From DATKRB01 sp036501425 (GTDB lineage Bacteria; Actinomycetota; Acidimicrobiia; Acidimicrobiales; RAAP-2), in assembly GCA_036501425.1 (NCBI GenBank), contig DASYAI010000065.1, positions 1 to 49,752 on the forward strand: 49,752 bases of DNA, written 5' to 3'. This document shows positions 1 to 9,254 of the stretch, in pieces (within the stretch, counting starts at the first letter, position 1; each line of letters opens with the position of its first letter). Made by a program: the position numbers and the translations under genes. The notes under the pieces are model-generated. The model was not told the origin of the DNA. It did not search any database and saw nothing but the letters and a program-made list of their open reading frames with translations.

Positions 1-1344
1 ATGGTGGTGTACGCCAACGGCGCCTGGGGCGCCGGCCGCGGCACGAGCTTCGCTGCACCCTTCATGGCTGGGCTGGTGGTCGATAGGAACGACGGCTGCA
101 CCACTCCGACCGGCGTGTGGACACCAGCGCTCTACGCCCTCTACGCAGAGGGCGCCTACGGGACGGCCTTCACCGACATCACCAGCGGCAACACCGATAT
201 GACCGGGTCGAACGGCGGTGCCTACCCCACCACCTCCGGGTACGACGCGGCGACAGGCATCGGGTCGCCTCTCGCCCAGGGACTCTCTTGCCCTGAGGTG
301 ACCGCCGTCTCCGCTGGGTACAGCGGCGCGCAGGTCACCGTGGCCGGCCTCGGGCTCGAGCACGCGACGATCAGCTTCGGCGCCACGGTGGCCCAGGTGG
401 TCTCGGCCACTGCGACGTCGGCCACCGTCGTCGTGCCCTCCGGGTCGGGCACCGTCACGGTGCGCGCCACGAGCGTGCTCGGGGCCGGGACGCAGTCGTC
501 GACCTTCACCTATCGCGGAACGCCACCCCCACCGCCGCCACCAACGCAAGTAGCCCAGCATGGCTACTGGCTCGTGGGCGGCGACGGCGGCATCTTCAGT
601 TTCGGCTCGGCCCAGTTCTACGGCTCGACGGGATCCATGAGCCTCCAGCGGCCGGTGGTGGGCATCACCCCCACGGCCGATCGTTCCGGGTACTGGCTCG
701 TGGCCTCCGACGGCGGCACCTTCGCGTTCGGTGATGCCGGCTACTACGGCTCGCTGCCCGGGCTGGGCTACGCCCCGGCCGGATCCCCGGGGAACGTCAA
801 GAAGCTCGCCGCCCCGATCGTGGGCATCGTGCCGTCGGCCAGCGGTAGCGGGTACTTCATGGTCGCCGCCGACGGCGGGGTGTTCGCCTTCGGCGACGCA
901 GCCTTCGAGGGCTCGTGCCCCGGGATCGGCGGGTGCTCGGGCACCGCGGTGGCGGTCACCCCCGACGCCAGCGGCAAGGGCTACTGGCTCGTCACGGCGA
1001 CCGGGCACGTCTACGCCTTCGGTGATGCCCCCTACTACGGGGCCCCGGGACCCCAGACGGTGCCCGTCACCTCGGCGGTGCGGACCCCCGACGGTCGGGG
1101 CTACTGGATCCTCTTCGCCAACGGGGCCGTCGCCGGCTACGGGGACGCGGCGAACCTCGGGGGCCCGGTCGGGGTAGTGGGCGGCGCGAACGCCGCCGCC
1201 GCCATCCTCACCACCGCCGACGGGGGCGGCTACTGGGTCGTGTCGGCCGCCGGTGCGGTCTACGCCTACGGCGACGCGGTGAACGACGGCGGCATGGGTG
1301 GCGGGCACCTGAACGCGCCGATCATCGCCGCCACCGGCTGGTGA
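1..1344 (+). CDS. S53/S8-like secreted protease C-terminus with IPT/TIG domain and DGG-type repeats (5' partial)
   Basis: The reading frame is open at the window edge, so the N-terminus and most of the catalytic domain are missing. Residues 13-19 (GTSFAAP) carry the serine-nucleophile motif of subtilisin/sedolisin peptidases, and GYDAATGIG near residue 79 fits the end of a sedolisin (S53) domain. Residues about 100-172 look like an IPT/TIG immunoglobulin-like fold, followed by a run of seven prolines. The rest holds about six copies of a repeat built on GYWLV..DGG.F.FGDA.YYGS, with spacing that suggests a beta-propeller or beta-helix; such repeats are common in secreted Acidimicrobiia proteins. 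Expected to be exported and to act outside the cell. Whether the protease is active cannot be judged because the Glu/Asp residues lie upstream of the window. Confidence 0.8.
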   Translation: MVVYANGAWGAGRGTSFAAPFMAGLVVDRNDGCTTPTGVWTPALYALYAEGAYGTAFTDITSGNTDMTGSNGGAYPTTSGYDAATGIGSPLAQGLSCPEVTAVSAGYSGAQVTVAGLGLEHATISFGATVAQVVSATATSATVVVPSGSGTVTVRATSVLGAGTQSSTFTYRGTPPPPPPPTQVAQHGYWLVGGDGGIFSFGSAQFYGSTGSMSLQRPVVGITPTADRSGYWLVASDGGTFAFGDAGYYGSLPGLGYAPAGSPGNVKKLAAPIVGIVPSASGSGYFMVAADGGVFAFGDAAFEGSCPGIGGCSGTAVAVTPDASGKGYWLVTATGHVYAFGDAPYYGAPGPQTVPVTSAVRTPDGRGYWILFANGAVAGYGDAANLGGPVGVVGGANAAAAILTTADGGGYWVVSAAGAVYAYGDAVNDGGMGGGHLNAPIIAATGW

Positions 1345-1362
1345 TCTTGGTCGCCGATCGCC

Positions 1363-2628
1363 TCAGGGGCTGGAGGCCGAGCTGGGGATCACGATGGTCG
1401 TGCCACACACCGGTCTGCCCCCGTAGGCCACGAACTGCTTCCCTTTGAGTTGCATGAAGTAGCTGCAGTCGGTCTTCGGCAGCATCTTGGGAGTTCCGAA
1501 GTTCCGGAAGCTCACCGTGGTCGGCAGTATCCCGCCGGCGTCGTAGGAGCTCAGGTTGCGGAGGTTCTTGATGAAGGCGGCACGGGTCGGGTTCGCCCCG
1601 GCGAGCTCGAGACCCTTGATCATGAGGTCGGTGGCGATGTACGAGCCCGACAGCCCGTAGTCCGGAATCCCGCCGGTGAAGCTGTGGTCGTACTTCTGCA
1701 GCGTGCCCAGCATCCTCTTCACCGGGCCGTTGGGCGTGGAAAAGTTGATGGGCGAGGAGACGTAGGCCCCGTCAAAGGCATGCTCGTCTGCCGCGCTGGA
1801 GACCACGTCGTTGTCGTACCCGGTGAAATAGACCTGCTTCACGTCGAGGCCGGCGTTCTTCACCGCCTGGGACATGGCGACGTCCGACGAGTCGACGAAG
1901 GACGTGGCCAGGCCGTTGCAGCCGCCCGATTTCATCTCGAGGTTGGCCGCGGTGAAGTCGACTCCTCCGTAGGGCACGGAAAGGTCCTCGAGGCAATTGG
2001 CGACGCCCCCGACCTTCTTGGCCTCCGCGAACAGGTCGATGATCTGGTTGGTCGAGCCGGGGGACACCCCGTACGCAAACCCTGCCAGCTTGGTCACCCC
2101 GATGTCCTTCAAGAACTTCACCGTGGTGGTGGTGCCGTAGGTGACGCCGTTGAACACGGTCGGTGAGGCGAAGCCTCCGTAGTTGAACGTGTTGGTGTAC
2201 GGCTGCTCCGCGTACGTCGGAGCGCACGGGCAGACGTTGGTCTCGGGCACCCCCTCGGCGTGTTCGTATTTGACACCCGCGAAGCTGTAGGCGCTGTCCG
2301 AGACGATGCCGAACACGTGATGGGTGGAGACCAGATCCTGCACCGCCGTCACCTCGTCGGTCGGGCTCGACTGGTCGTCGACCACGACCAACTTGAGCTT
2401 GTGCCCGTTCACGCCTCCCTGCGCGTTCTGCAGGTCGATGCGAGCCTGGGCGCCTCCGGGGCCGTCGGCGAACGACGATGCGGCAGATCCCGTCAGGTCC
2501 CCGACGAAGCCGATGGTGATGGTGGCCCGGGCGGCCCCCGCCGACGTGACCGGGATGGAGATTCCCGCGGCGCAGCCGAGCGTCGCCAGCGCGACGATGA
2601 TGCTCCGACGCGAGCGACGTCGAGCCAT
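1363..2628 (-). CDS. ABC transporter substrate-binding protein, branched-chain amino acid / type 1 periplasmic-binding fold
   Basis: 421 residues starting at the ATG at 2628, which has a strong ribosome site (GAGGGGGGC) just upstream; the open frame reaches further upstream but without support. The N-terminus is a basic, hydrophobic export signal (MARRRSRRSIIVALATLG) ending near SAGAARA. The mature part opens with TITIGFVGDLTG and contains VVVDDQSSPTDEVTAVQDLV, the usual start of LivJ/ANF-receptor type periplasmic-binding proteins. It should capture a small ligand outside the membrane for an ABC importer, but no permease or ATPase is adjacent, so the ligand is unknown. Transcribed divergently from the cupin gene; its 3' end faces the protease gene 18 nt away. 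Confidence 0.85.
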   Translation of the reverse strand: MARRRSRRSIIVALATLGCAAGISIPVTSAGAARATITIGFVGDLTGSAASSFADGPGGAQARIDLQNAQGGVNGHKLKLVVVDDQSSPTDEVTAVQDLVSTHHVFGIVSDSAYSFAGVKYEHAEGVPETNVCPCAPTYAEQPYTNTFNYGGFASPTVFNGVTYGTTTTVKFLKDIGVTKLAGFAYGVSPGSTNQIIDLFAEAKKVGGVANCLEDLSVPYGGVDFTAANLEMKSGGCNGLATSFVDSSDVAMSQAVKNAGLDVKQVYFTGYDNDVVSSAADEHAFDGAYVSSPINFSTPNGPVKRMLGTLQKYDHSFTGGIPDYGLSGSYIATDLMIKGLELAGANPTRAAFIKNLRNLSSYDAGGILPTTVSFRNFGTPKMLPKTDCSYFMQLKGKQFVAYGGRPVCGTTIVIPSSASSP

Positions 2629-2800
2629 CTTGCCCCCCTCGTTCGAACCCCGACCGGATGGTAACCCGGTCGGCGGGCTGACGCTCAGGGGCCGTTCGGC
2701 GTGACCGCAATTCGGGGCCGACGTCGTTCGCCATCCTCGAATAGGCTCCGATCGACGGTTCCGGTGTGGCTGCGCACGGCTGTCGGTGGGAGGGGTCGCC

Positions 2801-3256
2801 ATGAGGCGAGTGGTTGCTGGCGTCAACGAAATGGGGCGTTCCTACGTCGTTTCGGACGAGGATCTGGCCGACGAGGCATTGCTCTGGAGCACCGACCTCG
2901 CCCAAGGCGACGGCGCGGCCGAGGTCGAGCGCCTCGACCCGGCGCACGTCGTGACAGCGTTCGAGCCGCCCCCCGGGGGTCACCGTTGGGTGATGGGGGT
3001 GTTTCCCCCGGAGAGCGATCCGGACCTGGCCGCCAGCCGGCGACAGATCCCCGGCATGGACGAGCGCGGGGTCCACGGCACCCGGACGATCGATTACGAC
3101 CTGGTCCTCGACGGGTCGCTCCAACTCGATCTGGACGAAGGGTCCGTCGAGCTCCACGCAGGTGACGCCGCCGTACTGGTCGCTGCGCCGCACGGATGGC
3201 GCAACACCGGCGACCGGCCCGCCCGCCTGCTGGCGCTGTTGGCGTCCCTGGTCTGA
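2801..3256 (+). CDS. Cupin-domain protein
   Basis: 151 residues from the ATG at 2801, preceded by GGGAGGGG; a GTG at 2786 is an alternative start. The C-terminal half reads like a cupin barrel: YDLVLDGSLQLDLDEG, then VELHAGDAAVLVAAPHGWRNTG. The first cupin motif lacks the usual His pair, so metal binding is doubtful and the protein may only bind a ligand. It lies 50 nt ahead of an SDR gene on the same strand and could be co-transcribed. The substrate is not evident from the sequence. Confidence 0.75.
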   Translation: MRRVVAGVNEMGRSYVVSDEDLADEALLWSTDLAQGDGAAEVERLDPAHVVTAFEPPPGGHRWVMGVFPPESDPDLAASRRQIPGMDERGVHGTRTIDYDLVLDGSLQLDLDEGSVELHAGDAAVLVAAPHGWRNTGDRPARLLALLASLV

Positions 3257-3306
3257 TGAGAGCGGATCGGCGGTGCATCGAAGATGAGCACAAGGAGACA
3301 TGAGCC

Positions 3307-4086
3307 ATGCCGGAGTACCCGTTCGACCTCACGGACCAGGTCGCCATCATCACCGGAGGTGGCACCGGGATCGGTGAGGCGACGGCCAAGATCTTCGCCA
3401 CCCAGGGGGCCCACAGTGTGATCGCCAGCCGGAAGCTGGCCAATCTCGAGCGGGTGGCAGGTGAGGTGACCGGGGCGACCGGTCGTCGATGCGTCCCGGT
3501 GGCAACCGACGTGCGCGAAGAGGACCAGGTGAGATCCCTGGTGCGTCGCACCATCGAGGAGTTCGGACGGGTGGACATCCTGGTCAACAACTCCGGGGGG
3601 AGCTACCGGTTCGATCTCGTCGACACCCCCTCGGAGCGTTGGGACAACATGGTCAGCCTGAACCTCCGCTCCGCGTTCGTCGCCACCAGGGAGGCGGGCG
3701 CGCACATGATCGAGCAGGGCCGCGGGGCGATCGTGAACATCTCGTCGGCGGTCGGACTCCACGGTGGCGCAGGCTTCGCCGCCTACGGGGCGGCCAAGGC
3801 GGGCCTGCAGAACTTCACCCGCTCGGTGGCCCTCGAGTGGGGCAAGTTCGGGGTGCGCGCCAACTGCATCGCGGTGGGCTTGATCGCCTCGGAGGGTGCC
3901 CGTCGCGCCTGGGACCGCATGGGCTCGCTCGAGAGCATGCTCGAGCACGCCGGGGTGCCCGAGGACATCGGCTACCCGATCCTCTTTCTGGCGTCCGAGG
4001 CGTCGCGGTACATGTCCGGCGAGACCTTCGAGGTCGCCGGCGGGCAGTACGGACTAGGCGGATGGGACGAAGCAGCCCCGACGTAG
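3307..4086 (+). CDS. SDR family NAD(P)-dependent oxidoreductase
   Basis: 259 residues, the usual size of a classical short-chain dehydrogenase. The nucleotide-binding glycine motif TGGGTGIG is at residues 16-23, the structural NNSG at 94-97, and the catalytic Ser at about 147 with Tyr160 and Lys164 (YGAAK). AAGGAG sits about 9 nt before the ATG. It is predicted to interconvert an alcohol and a ketone or to reduce an enoyl or keto thioester in the cytoplasm; the substrate is not visible. It is followed after 15 nt by a second SDR gene, so the two probably share a transcript with the cupin gene. Confidence 0.88.
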   Translation: MPEYPFDLTDQVAIITGGGTGIGEATAKIFATQGAHSVIASRKLANLERVAGEVTGATGRRCVPVATDVREEDQVRSLVRRTIEEFGRVDILVNNSGGSYRFDLVDTPSERWDNMVSLNLRSAFVATREAGAHMIEQGRGAIVNISSAVGLHGGAGFAAYGAAKAGLQNFTRSVALEWGKFGVRANCIAVGLIASEGARRAWDRMGSLESMLEHAGVPEDIGYPILFLASEASRYMSGETFEVAGGQYGLGGWDEAAPT

Positions 4087-4101
4087 GGAACGGAGGGCTG
4101 G

Positions 4102-4842
4102 ATGGGGGTCGTCCTCGTCACCGGGTGTAGCAGCGGCATCGGGCTCGAGACCGCCTTGGCGTTCGCTCGGACGGGCAGCACCGTGGTGGCCACCATGCGC
4201 AATCCGGCCGACGACGGGCCGCTGCGCGCCCGGGCCGCCGCCCAGGGATCGGAGCTCGAGATCCTGCGTCTCGACGTGACCCGGGACGACTCGGTCACCT
4301 CGGCGCTCGATGACATCGAGCAGCGCCACGGTCCGGTGGACACCCTCGTCAACAACGCGGGCATCGCCCCCAGCGGACCACTCGAGACGATGGATCTCGA
4401 GCGGGCTCGAGCCACCCTCGAGACGAACTACTGGGGACCCGTTCGCACCATGCGCGCCGTGCTCCCCTCGATGCGGAGCCGCCGGTCGGGGACGATCGTC
4501 AACGTCAGCTCCGGCGCGGGACGCCTTCCGGGCCTCGCCTACAATTCCTTCTACGTCTCGAGCAAGAAGGCACTCGGCGCGCTGAGCGAATCACTGGCGG
4601 TCGAGGTCGCGCCGTTCGGCATCCGGGTGGTCTGCGTGGAGCCGGCCGCGTTCAGGACCAACATGGCCACAAATCGGCCAGGGGGAGAGATCGGTGAGGG
4701 GCCGTACGCGGTCGCGCACGCCGCGTGGGATGCCAACGTCAAGGCTGCCATCGAGGGCGGCAAGGACCCCGGTGTTGTGGCCGAGGCGATCCTGGCCGCG
4801 GTCAGTGACCCGACGACTCCGACAAGGGTGTTCGTCGCGTAG
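4102..4842 (+). CDS. SDR family oxidoreductase
   Basis: 246 residues. The cofactor motif TGCSSGIG is at residues 7-14, NNAG at 84-87, and Ser136/137 with Tyr151 and Lys155 (YVSSK) complete the catalytic set. It differs enough from the SDR just upstream that it is not a recent duplicate. A GGAGGG ribosome site precedes the ATG, and the gap to the previous gene is only 15 nt, so co-transcription is likely. Family knowledge supports an NAD(P)-dependent reductase or dehydrogenase; no specific substrate can be named. Confidence 0.87.
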   Translation: MGVVLVTGCSSGIGLETALAFARTGSTVVATMRNPADDGPLRARAAAQGSELEILRLDVTRDDSVTSALDDIEQRHGPVDTLVNNAGIAPSGPLETMDLERARATLETNYWGPVRTMRAVLPSMRSRRSGTIVNVSSGAGRLPGLAYNSFYVSSKKALGALSESLAVEVAPFGIRVVCVEPAAFRTNMATNRPGGEIGEGPYAVAHAAWDANVKAAIEGGKDPGVVAEAILAAVSDPTTPTRVFVA

Positions 4843-4879
4843 GGGGTCGCCGCCGGCCAGCCGCTGGGGACCGGGCCTG

Positions 4880-4885
4880 TAGCGT
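4880..4885 (+). promoter_or_regulatory. -10-like hexamer for a leaderless helicase transcript
   Basis: TAGCGT ends 6 nt before the GTG start at 4892. There is no ribosome site between them, which fits transcription beginning at or next to the start codon, as is common in Actinobacteria. No convincing -35 hexamer is seen. Confidence 0.45.
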
Positions 4886-4891
4886 CGTGCC

Positions 4892-6955
4892 GTGACGGAG
4901 GAGGGGATCGCCGACCTGCTGGCGAAGGTGGCCTCGTTGCTTCCGGGCGGCGGCGAGCAACGCGCCGGGCAGGTCGCCATGGCCGAGGCCGTCGGTCGGG
5001 CGATCGGAACCGGCCGGCACCTCGTCGTCCAGGCGGGCACCGGCACCGGCAAGTCCCTCGCCTACCTGGTCCCGGCGGTGGCGTCGGGCCGCAAGGTGGT
5101 CGTGGCCACCGCCACCAAGGCACTGCAGGACCAGCTGGCGGACAAGGACCTGCCGATGCTGGCCGAGGCGCTCGGACGTCCCTTCTCGTTCGCCGTGCTG
5201 AAGGGGCGAAGCAACTACCTGTGCCGCCAGCGCGCCGCCGAGGTCGCCGAGGGCGGCCTGCAGACCTCGCTGGTGGCCGGCGAGGGCTCCGAGGAGCGGG
5301 CGGTCGCCGCGCCCGAGCGCCTGGCCGACCAGGTGCGAGAGCTGCTCGCGTGGTCCGAGACCACCGCGACGGGGGACCGGGCGCACCTCGACTTCGAGCC
5401 CCAGGACCGGGCCTGGGACCTGTTGAGCGTCGGGCCACGCGAGTGCCCCGGGGCGTTCCGGTGCCCGTCGGGGCCCCGGTGCTTCGCCGAGGAGGCCCGG
5501 GCGGCGGCGGCCGAGGCCGACGTGGTGGTCGTGAACACGCACCTCTACGGGACCCACCTGGCGAGCGGCGGTGCAGTCCTGCCGCCCCACGACGTCGTCG
5601 TGTTCGACGAGGCCCACGAGGTCGAGTCGGTGATGACGGCCAGCCTCGGGGTGGAGCTGGCCCCGGGCCGGTTCCGGGCGCTGGTCAATCTGGCCCGACC
5701 CCTGCTGCCCCGCGAGGCGGCCGAGACGACCCTCGAGGGTCTGCTGGCGGTGGCCGACCGGCTGCGCGACGACCTGAGCGGGCGCATCGGCACCCGGGTG
5801 CTGGGCCCCCTCCCCACCCCAGCGCGCTCGGCTCGGCCGGCCGCGGCGCGGTCGACGACCGACCCGGTGGAGCGCGAGCGGAGCCTGCCCGAACCGGGAC
5901 GCCCGGGGGCCGACCCGGCCCCGCTCCCCCATCCCGACGACGCCGAGCTGGCTGCGACGTTGGACCTGGCCACCACCCGGCTCGAGCGCGTCAGCACCCT
6001 GCTGGAAGCCGGCGAGGCACCGAACGGTGACGAGGTCCGGCGGGCCCGGGCGCTCAACGCGGCCGGTCGCCTGGCCGAGGACCTGGCTCGGCTGGCGGCG
6101 CGGACCGACGACGAGGTGGCGTGGGTCGACGGGCTGGCCCGGGCACCGGTGCTCCGGCTCTCGCCGATCGACGTCGGCCCGGCGCTGGCCGCCGGCCTGT
6201 GGGGTCAGCTCACCGCCGTCATGACCAGCGCCACGGTGCCGGTCGGCCTGGCCCGGAGCGTCGGCCTCGACGGCTTCGACGTCGAACAGCTCGACGTGGG
6301 CAGCCCGTTCGACTACCGGCGCAACTCGATGCTCTACGTGGCCCGCCACCTGCCGGACCGCCGCCGGCCCGAGGCCGAGGCCGCCCTGCACGACGAGCTG
6401 GCCGCCCTCGTCGACGCGGCCGGCGGGCGGACCCTCGCCCTGTTCACCAGCCGGCGGGCCACCGAAGCCGCCGTGGCGGCGTTACGGCCCCGGCTCGGCT
6501 ACCGCCTGCTGGCCCAGGGCGAGCTCCCCAAGGCCCGGCTGCTCGAGCAGTTCACCGAGGACGAGACCTCCTGCCTGTTCGCCACGCTTGGGTTCTGGCA
6601 GGGCGTGGACGTGCCGGGCCGCGCCCTGTCGCTCGTCACCCTCGACCGGCTCCCGTTCTCCCGCCCCGACGACCCGCTGCTGCAGGCCCGACGGGACCGG
6701 GTGGGCGAGGCCGCCTTCCGGCTCATCGACCTGCCCCGGGCGGCCACGTTGCTCGCCCAGGGGGCCGGCCGGCTGATCCGGGCGGCGGCGGACCAGGGCG
6801 TCGTGGCGGTGCTCGATCCCCGCCTGGCCACCGCCGGCTACCGTTCCACGCTGCTCGCCGCACTGCCGCCCATGCGCCGCACGGTGGACCGCCACCAGGT
6901 CGAGGAGTTCCTCCGCCGGGCGCTCACCCCGACGGCGCCCGAAGCGGTTCAGTAG
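4892..6955 (+). CDS. dinG: ATP-dependent DNA helicase, DinG/XPD family with iron-sulfur cluster motif
   Basis: 687 residues with a GTG start. Walker A is at residues 49-55 (GTGTGKS) and the DEAH box at 239-242. Between them Cys111, Cys185, Cys191 and Cys197 have the spacing of the 4Fe-4S cluster found in DinG/XPD helicases. The C-terminal half holds the second RecA-like domain with WQGVDVPG and QGAGRLIR (motif VI). These enzymes unwind DNA 5' to 3' and help resolve damage, R-loops or replication conflicts. The gene ends in a 7-nt overlap with the convergent era gene. The symbol is by family; actinobacterial members are often annotated only as DinG-like. Confidence 0.9.
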   Translation: MTEEGIADLLAKVASLLPGGGEQRAGQVAMAEAVGRAIGTGRHLVVQAGTGTGKSLAYLVPAVASGRKVVVATATKALQDQLADKDLPMLAEALGRPFSFAVLKGRSNYLCRQRAAEVAEGGLQTSLVAGEGSEERAVAAPERLADQVRELLAWSETTATGDRAHLDFEPQDRAWDLLSVGPRECPGAFRCPSGPRCFAEEARAAAAEADVVVVNTHLYGTHLASGGAVLPPHDVVVFDEAHEVESVMTASLGVELAPGRFRALVNLARPLLPREAAETTLEGLLAVADRLRDDLSGRIGTRVLGPLPTPARSARPAAARSTTDPVERERSLPEPGRPGADPAPLPHPDDAELAATLDLATTRLERVSTLLEAGEAPNGDEVRRARALNAAGRLAEDLARLAARTDDEVAWVDGLARAPVLRLSPIDVGPALAAGLWGQLTAVMTSATVPVGLARSVGLDGFDVEQLDVGSPFDYRRNSMLYVARHLPDRRRPEAEAALHDELAALVDAAGGRTLALFTSRRATEAAVAALRPRLGYRLLAQGELPKARLLEQFTEDETSCLFATLGFWQGVDVPGRALSLVTLDRLPFSRPDDPLLQARRDRVGEAAFRLIDLPRAATLLAQGAGRLIRAAADQGVVAVLDPRLATAGYRSTLLAALPPMRRTVDRHQVEEFLRRALTPTAPEAVQ

Positions 6956-7929
6956 CCCAGACGGTCCAGCTGGTCCTCGCGGCGCTGCCAGCTCCGCTCG
7001 ACCCGGACCACCAGCTCGAGGAAGGCGCCCGGGGGCAGCTCGGCCCGGACGGCCGATCCGGCCGCCTTCAGCACCTCTCCCCCCTTGCCGATCACGATGC
7101 CCTTCTGCGAGTCCCGTTCGACCAGGATCTCGACGGTGATGTGGGGCCACGCCCACTCGGTCACCCGGCAGGCGATCGAGTGCGGCAGCTCGTCGCGGGC
7201 GACCCGCAGCAGCTGCTCGCGCACCAGCTCGGCCACCCGGGTCGCCTCGGAGGCGTCGGTGACCATGTCGGCGGGGAAGAACGCCGGTCCCTCGACCAGC
7301 CGGTCGACGATGCCGTCGACGAGCTCGGGGACCCCGGCCCCGGTCCGGGCCGAGACCGGAAAGAACTCGGCCGCCGCGGCCGCCGCGGCTAGTCCCTCGT
7401 CCTGTCCGCCGTCCGCGCCCTGGGCCACCTGCTCGAGGGCGCTCGCCGCGGTCGCCAGCCGCTCGAGCGTCTGGTCGGAGCGGGCCCGGTCGACCTTGTT
7501 CACCACGACGAGCAGTCCGCTCGGGGCCGAGCCGTCGGAGCCGTCGGAGCCATCCGAGGGGTCGGGGCCGTCGGAGCGGTCCGGGCCGCCGGAGCGCACC
7601 GAGCGCAGGGCCCGCTCGAGCACCAGCCGGTCACCCGGGCCGATGGCGGCGGTGGCGTCGAGGACGGCCAGCACCAGGTCGGCATCGAGCAGGGAAGCGG
7701 TGGCGGTCTGGTTCAGCCGGCTGCCGAGGGCCGTGCGGGGCCGGTGCAGGCCGGGCGTGTCGACGAAGACCACCTGGGCATCGGGGCGGTGCAGGACCCC
7801 GAGCACCCGCTGGCGCGTGGTGTTCGGCTGCACCGAGGTGATCGACACCTTTGTGCCGACGATGTGGTTGACCAGGGTGGACTTGCCCACGTTGGGGCGC
7901 CCCAGCACGGTGACGAAACCCGAGCGCAC
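6949..7929 (-). CDS. era: GTPase Era, with an unusual Ser/Asp/Gly-rich insertion
   Basis: 326 residues from a GTG at 7929, five nt after the stop of the CNNM gene. G1 is GRPNVGKS (10-17), G2 lies in the TTRQR region, G3 is DTPG (57-60), G4 is NKVD (144-147) and G5 is SAR. The C-terminal KH domain shows GIVIGKGGEVLK. Era binds the 3' end of 16S rRNA and checks 30S assembly. Between G3 and G4, residues about 112-137 form a low-complexity insert built from repeated DGSDGS units, with a second Ala-rich stretch before G5; Era proteins are usually about 300 residues without these. Last gene of the hrcA operon and convergent with the helicase. Confidence 0.93.
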   Translation of the reverse strand: MRSGFVTVLGRPNVGKSTLVNHIVGTKVSITSVQPNTTRQRVLGVLHRPDAQVVFVDTPGLHRPRTALGSRLNQTATASLLDADLVLAVLDATAAIGPGDRLVLERALRSVRSGGPDRSDGPDPSDGSDGSDGSAPSGLLVVVNKVDRARSDQTLERLATAASALEQVAQGADGGQDEGLAAAAAAAEFFPVSARTGAGVPELVDGIVDRLVEGPAFFPADMVTDASEATRVAELVREQLLRVARDELPHSIACRVTEWAWPHITVEILVERDSQKGIVIGKGGEVLKAAGSAVRAELPPGAFLELVVRVERSWQRREDQLDRLGY

Positions 7930-7934
7930 GCCGC

Positions 7935-9254
7935 TCAGCCCGGCTCGCCGTCCGAGGCGGCCCGGACCCCGCCCGGCACGATCCGCACCCGCTGGATCCG
8001 GTGGCCCTGGACCCGACGGACCTCCAGCCGGAACCCGTCGACCTCCACCGACTCCCCTTCGGCCGGCACCCGGCCGGCCAGATCGAGCACCAAGCCGCCC
8101 ACGGTGTCCCACGCCCCCTCGGGCAGATCGGCGCCCAACAACTCGTCGGCGTCGTCGAGCGCCATCTGGCCGTTCACCTCGACGCTGCCGTCGGGCATCC
8201 GCTCCACCGTCGGCTCCTCGCGATCGAACTCGTCGACGATCTCCCCCACGAGCTCCTCGATGAGATCCTCGAGGCTCACCAGCCCGGCCGTCCCGCCGTA
8301 CTCGTCGACCACGATGGCGAGGTGGAACTTCTGCTCCTGCATCTCGTGGAGCAACCCGGTGAGGCCCTTGGTCTCGGGGACGAAGACCGCCGGGCGGACG
8401 TGGAGGCGCACCTCCTCGGCCCCCTTGCCCTCGCGCTCGGTGCGGACGAGGTCCTTGGTGTAGGCGATCCCGATGACGTCGTCGACGTTGTGCTCGTGCA
8501 CCGGCAGCCGGCTGAAGCCGGCCGCCAGGGCCGCCTCGAGCCCCGCGGTCACCGTGGCCGAGGCCTCCAGCGTGACCATGTCGGGCCGGGGCACCATGAC
8601 CTCGCGCACCACCGAGTCGCCGAACTCGATCACCGAGTGGATGTACTCGCGCTCTTGGGGCTCGATCACCTCGTCCTCGTGGGCGACGTCGGCCATGGCC
8701 AGCAGCTCGGACTCGGTGACGTTGCCCGGGCGGGCCGTCCCCTCGGGGCGCCGGTCGTGGCCGATCATGGCGTTCGCCAGCCCGATCAGCACCCACGACA
8801 CGGCCCGCACCACGGGGAACCGGACGATGGCGGTGACGATGGGTGCGCTCAGGAGCGCTGCGCGCTCGGGGTTGCGCACGGCCCAGTTCTTCGGCAGCGC
8901 CTCGAAGAAGACGAAGATGACCACCACCTCGAACGCGGTGGCCACCACCACCCCGATCGGCCCGAACCAGGCGTTGGCCAGGATCCCGACCAGGGTGGCG
9001 GACACCAGCTGGGAGATGAGCACCAGCAGCAGGACGGCGTTCAAGAAGCGCTCGGGGTTCTCCACCAGCCGGGCGAGGGGCCGAGCCCCCCGCCGGTGGT
9101 CGTCGAGCAAGGCCTTGGCCTTCGCCCTGCTGGTGCGCACCAGGCTGGTCTCGGCCAGCGCCAGCAGCCCGGACACTCCCAGGAGCACCACGATCGCCGC
9201 GATCAGCGCCCAGTCGACCGGCCGGAAGCCGGCGGCGGCGAGGGTCAGGCTCAC
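7935..9254 (-). CDS. CNNM/CorC family membrane protein (hemolysin C-like) with CBS pair
   Basis: 439 residues from a GTG at 9254 that overlaps the ybeY stop as GTGA. The N-terminal DUF21/CNNM domain has several hydrophobic segments (WALIAAIVVLLGVSGLLAL, LNAVLLLVLISQLVSATLVG, GVVVATAFEVVVIFVFFEAL) and an EALPKNWAVRNPERAA-type motif. A CBS domain pair follows (VREVMVPRPDMVTLE and HLAIVVDEYGGTAGLVSLED), then a CorC/HlyC transporter-associated domain. Relatives are linked to Mg or Co export and to divalent metal balance. It sits between ybeY and era, as in many Actinobacteria. Confidence 0.9.
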   Translation of the reverse strand: MSLTLAAAGFRPVDWALIAAIVVLLGVSGLLALAETSLVRTSRAKAKALLDDHRRGARPLARLVENPERFLNAVLLLVLISQLVSATLVGILANAWFGPIGVVVATAFEVVVIFVFFEALPKNWAVRNPERAALLSAPIVTAIVRFPVVRAVSWVLIGLANAMIGHDRRPEGTARPGNVTESELLAMADVAHEDEVIEPQEREYIHSVIEFGDSVVREVMVPRPDMVTLEASATVTAGLEAALAAGFSRLPVHEHNVDDVIGIAYTKDLVRTEREGKGAEEVRLHVRPAVFVPETKGLTGLLHEMQEQKFHLAIVVDEYGGTAGLVSLEDLIEELVGEIVDEFDREEPTVERMPDGSVEVNGQMALDDADELLGADLPEGAWDTVGGLVLDLAGRVPAEGESVEVDGFRLEVRRVQGHRIQRVRIVPGGVRAASDGEPG

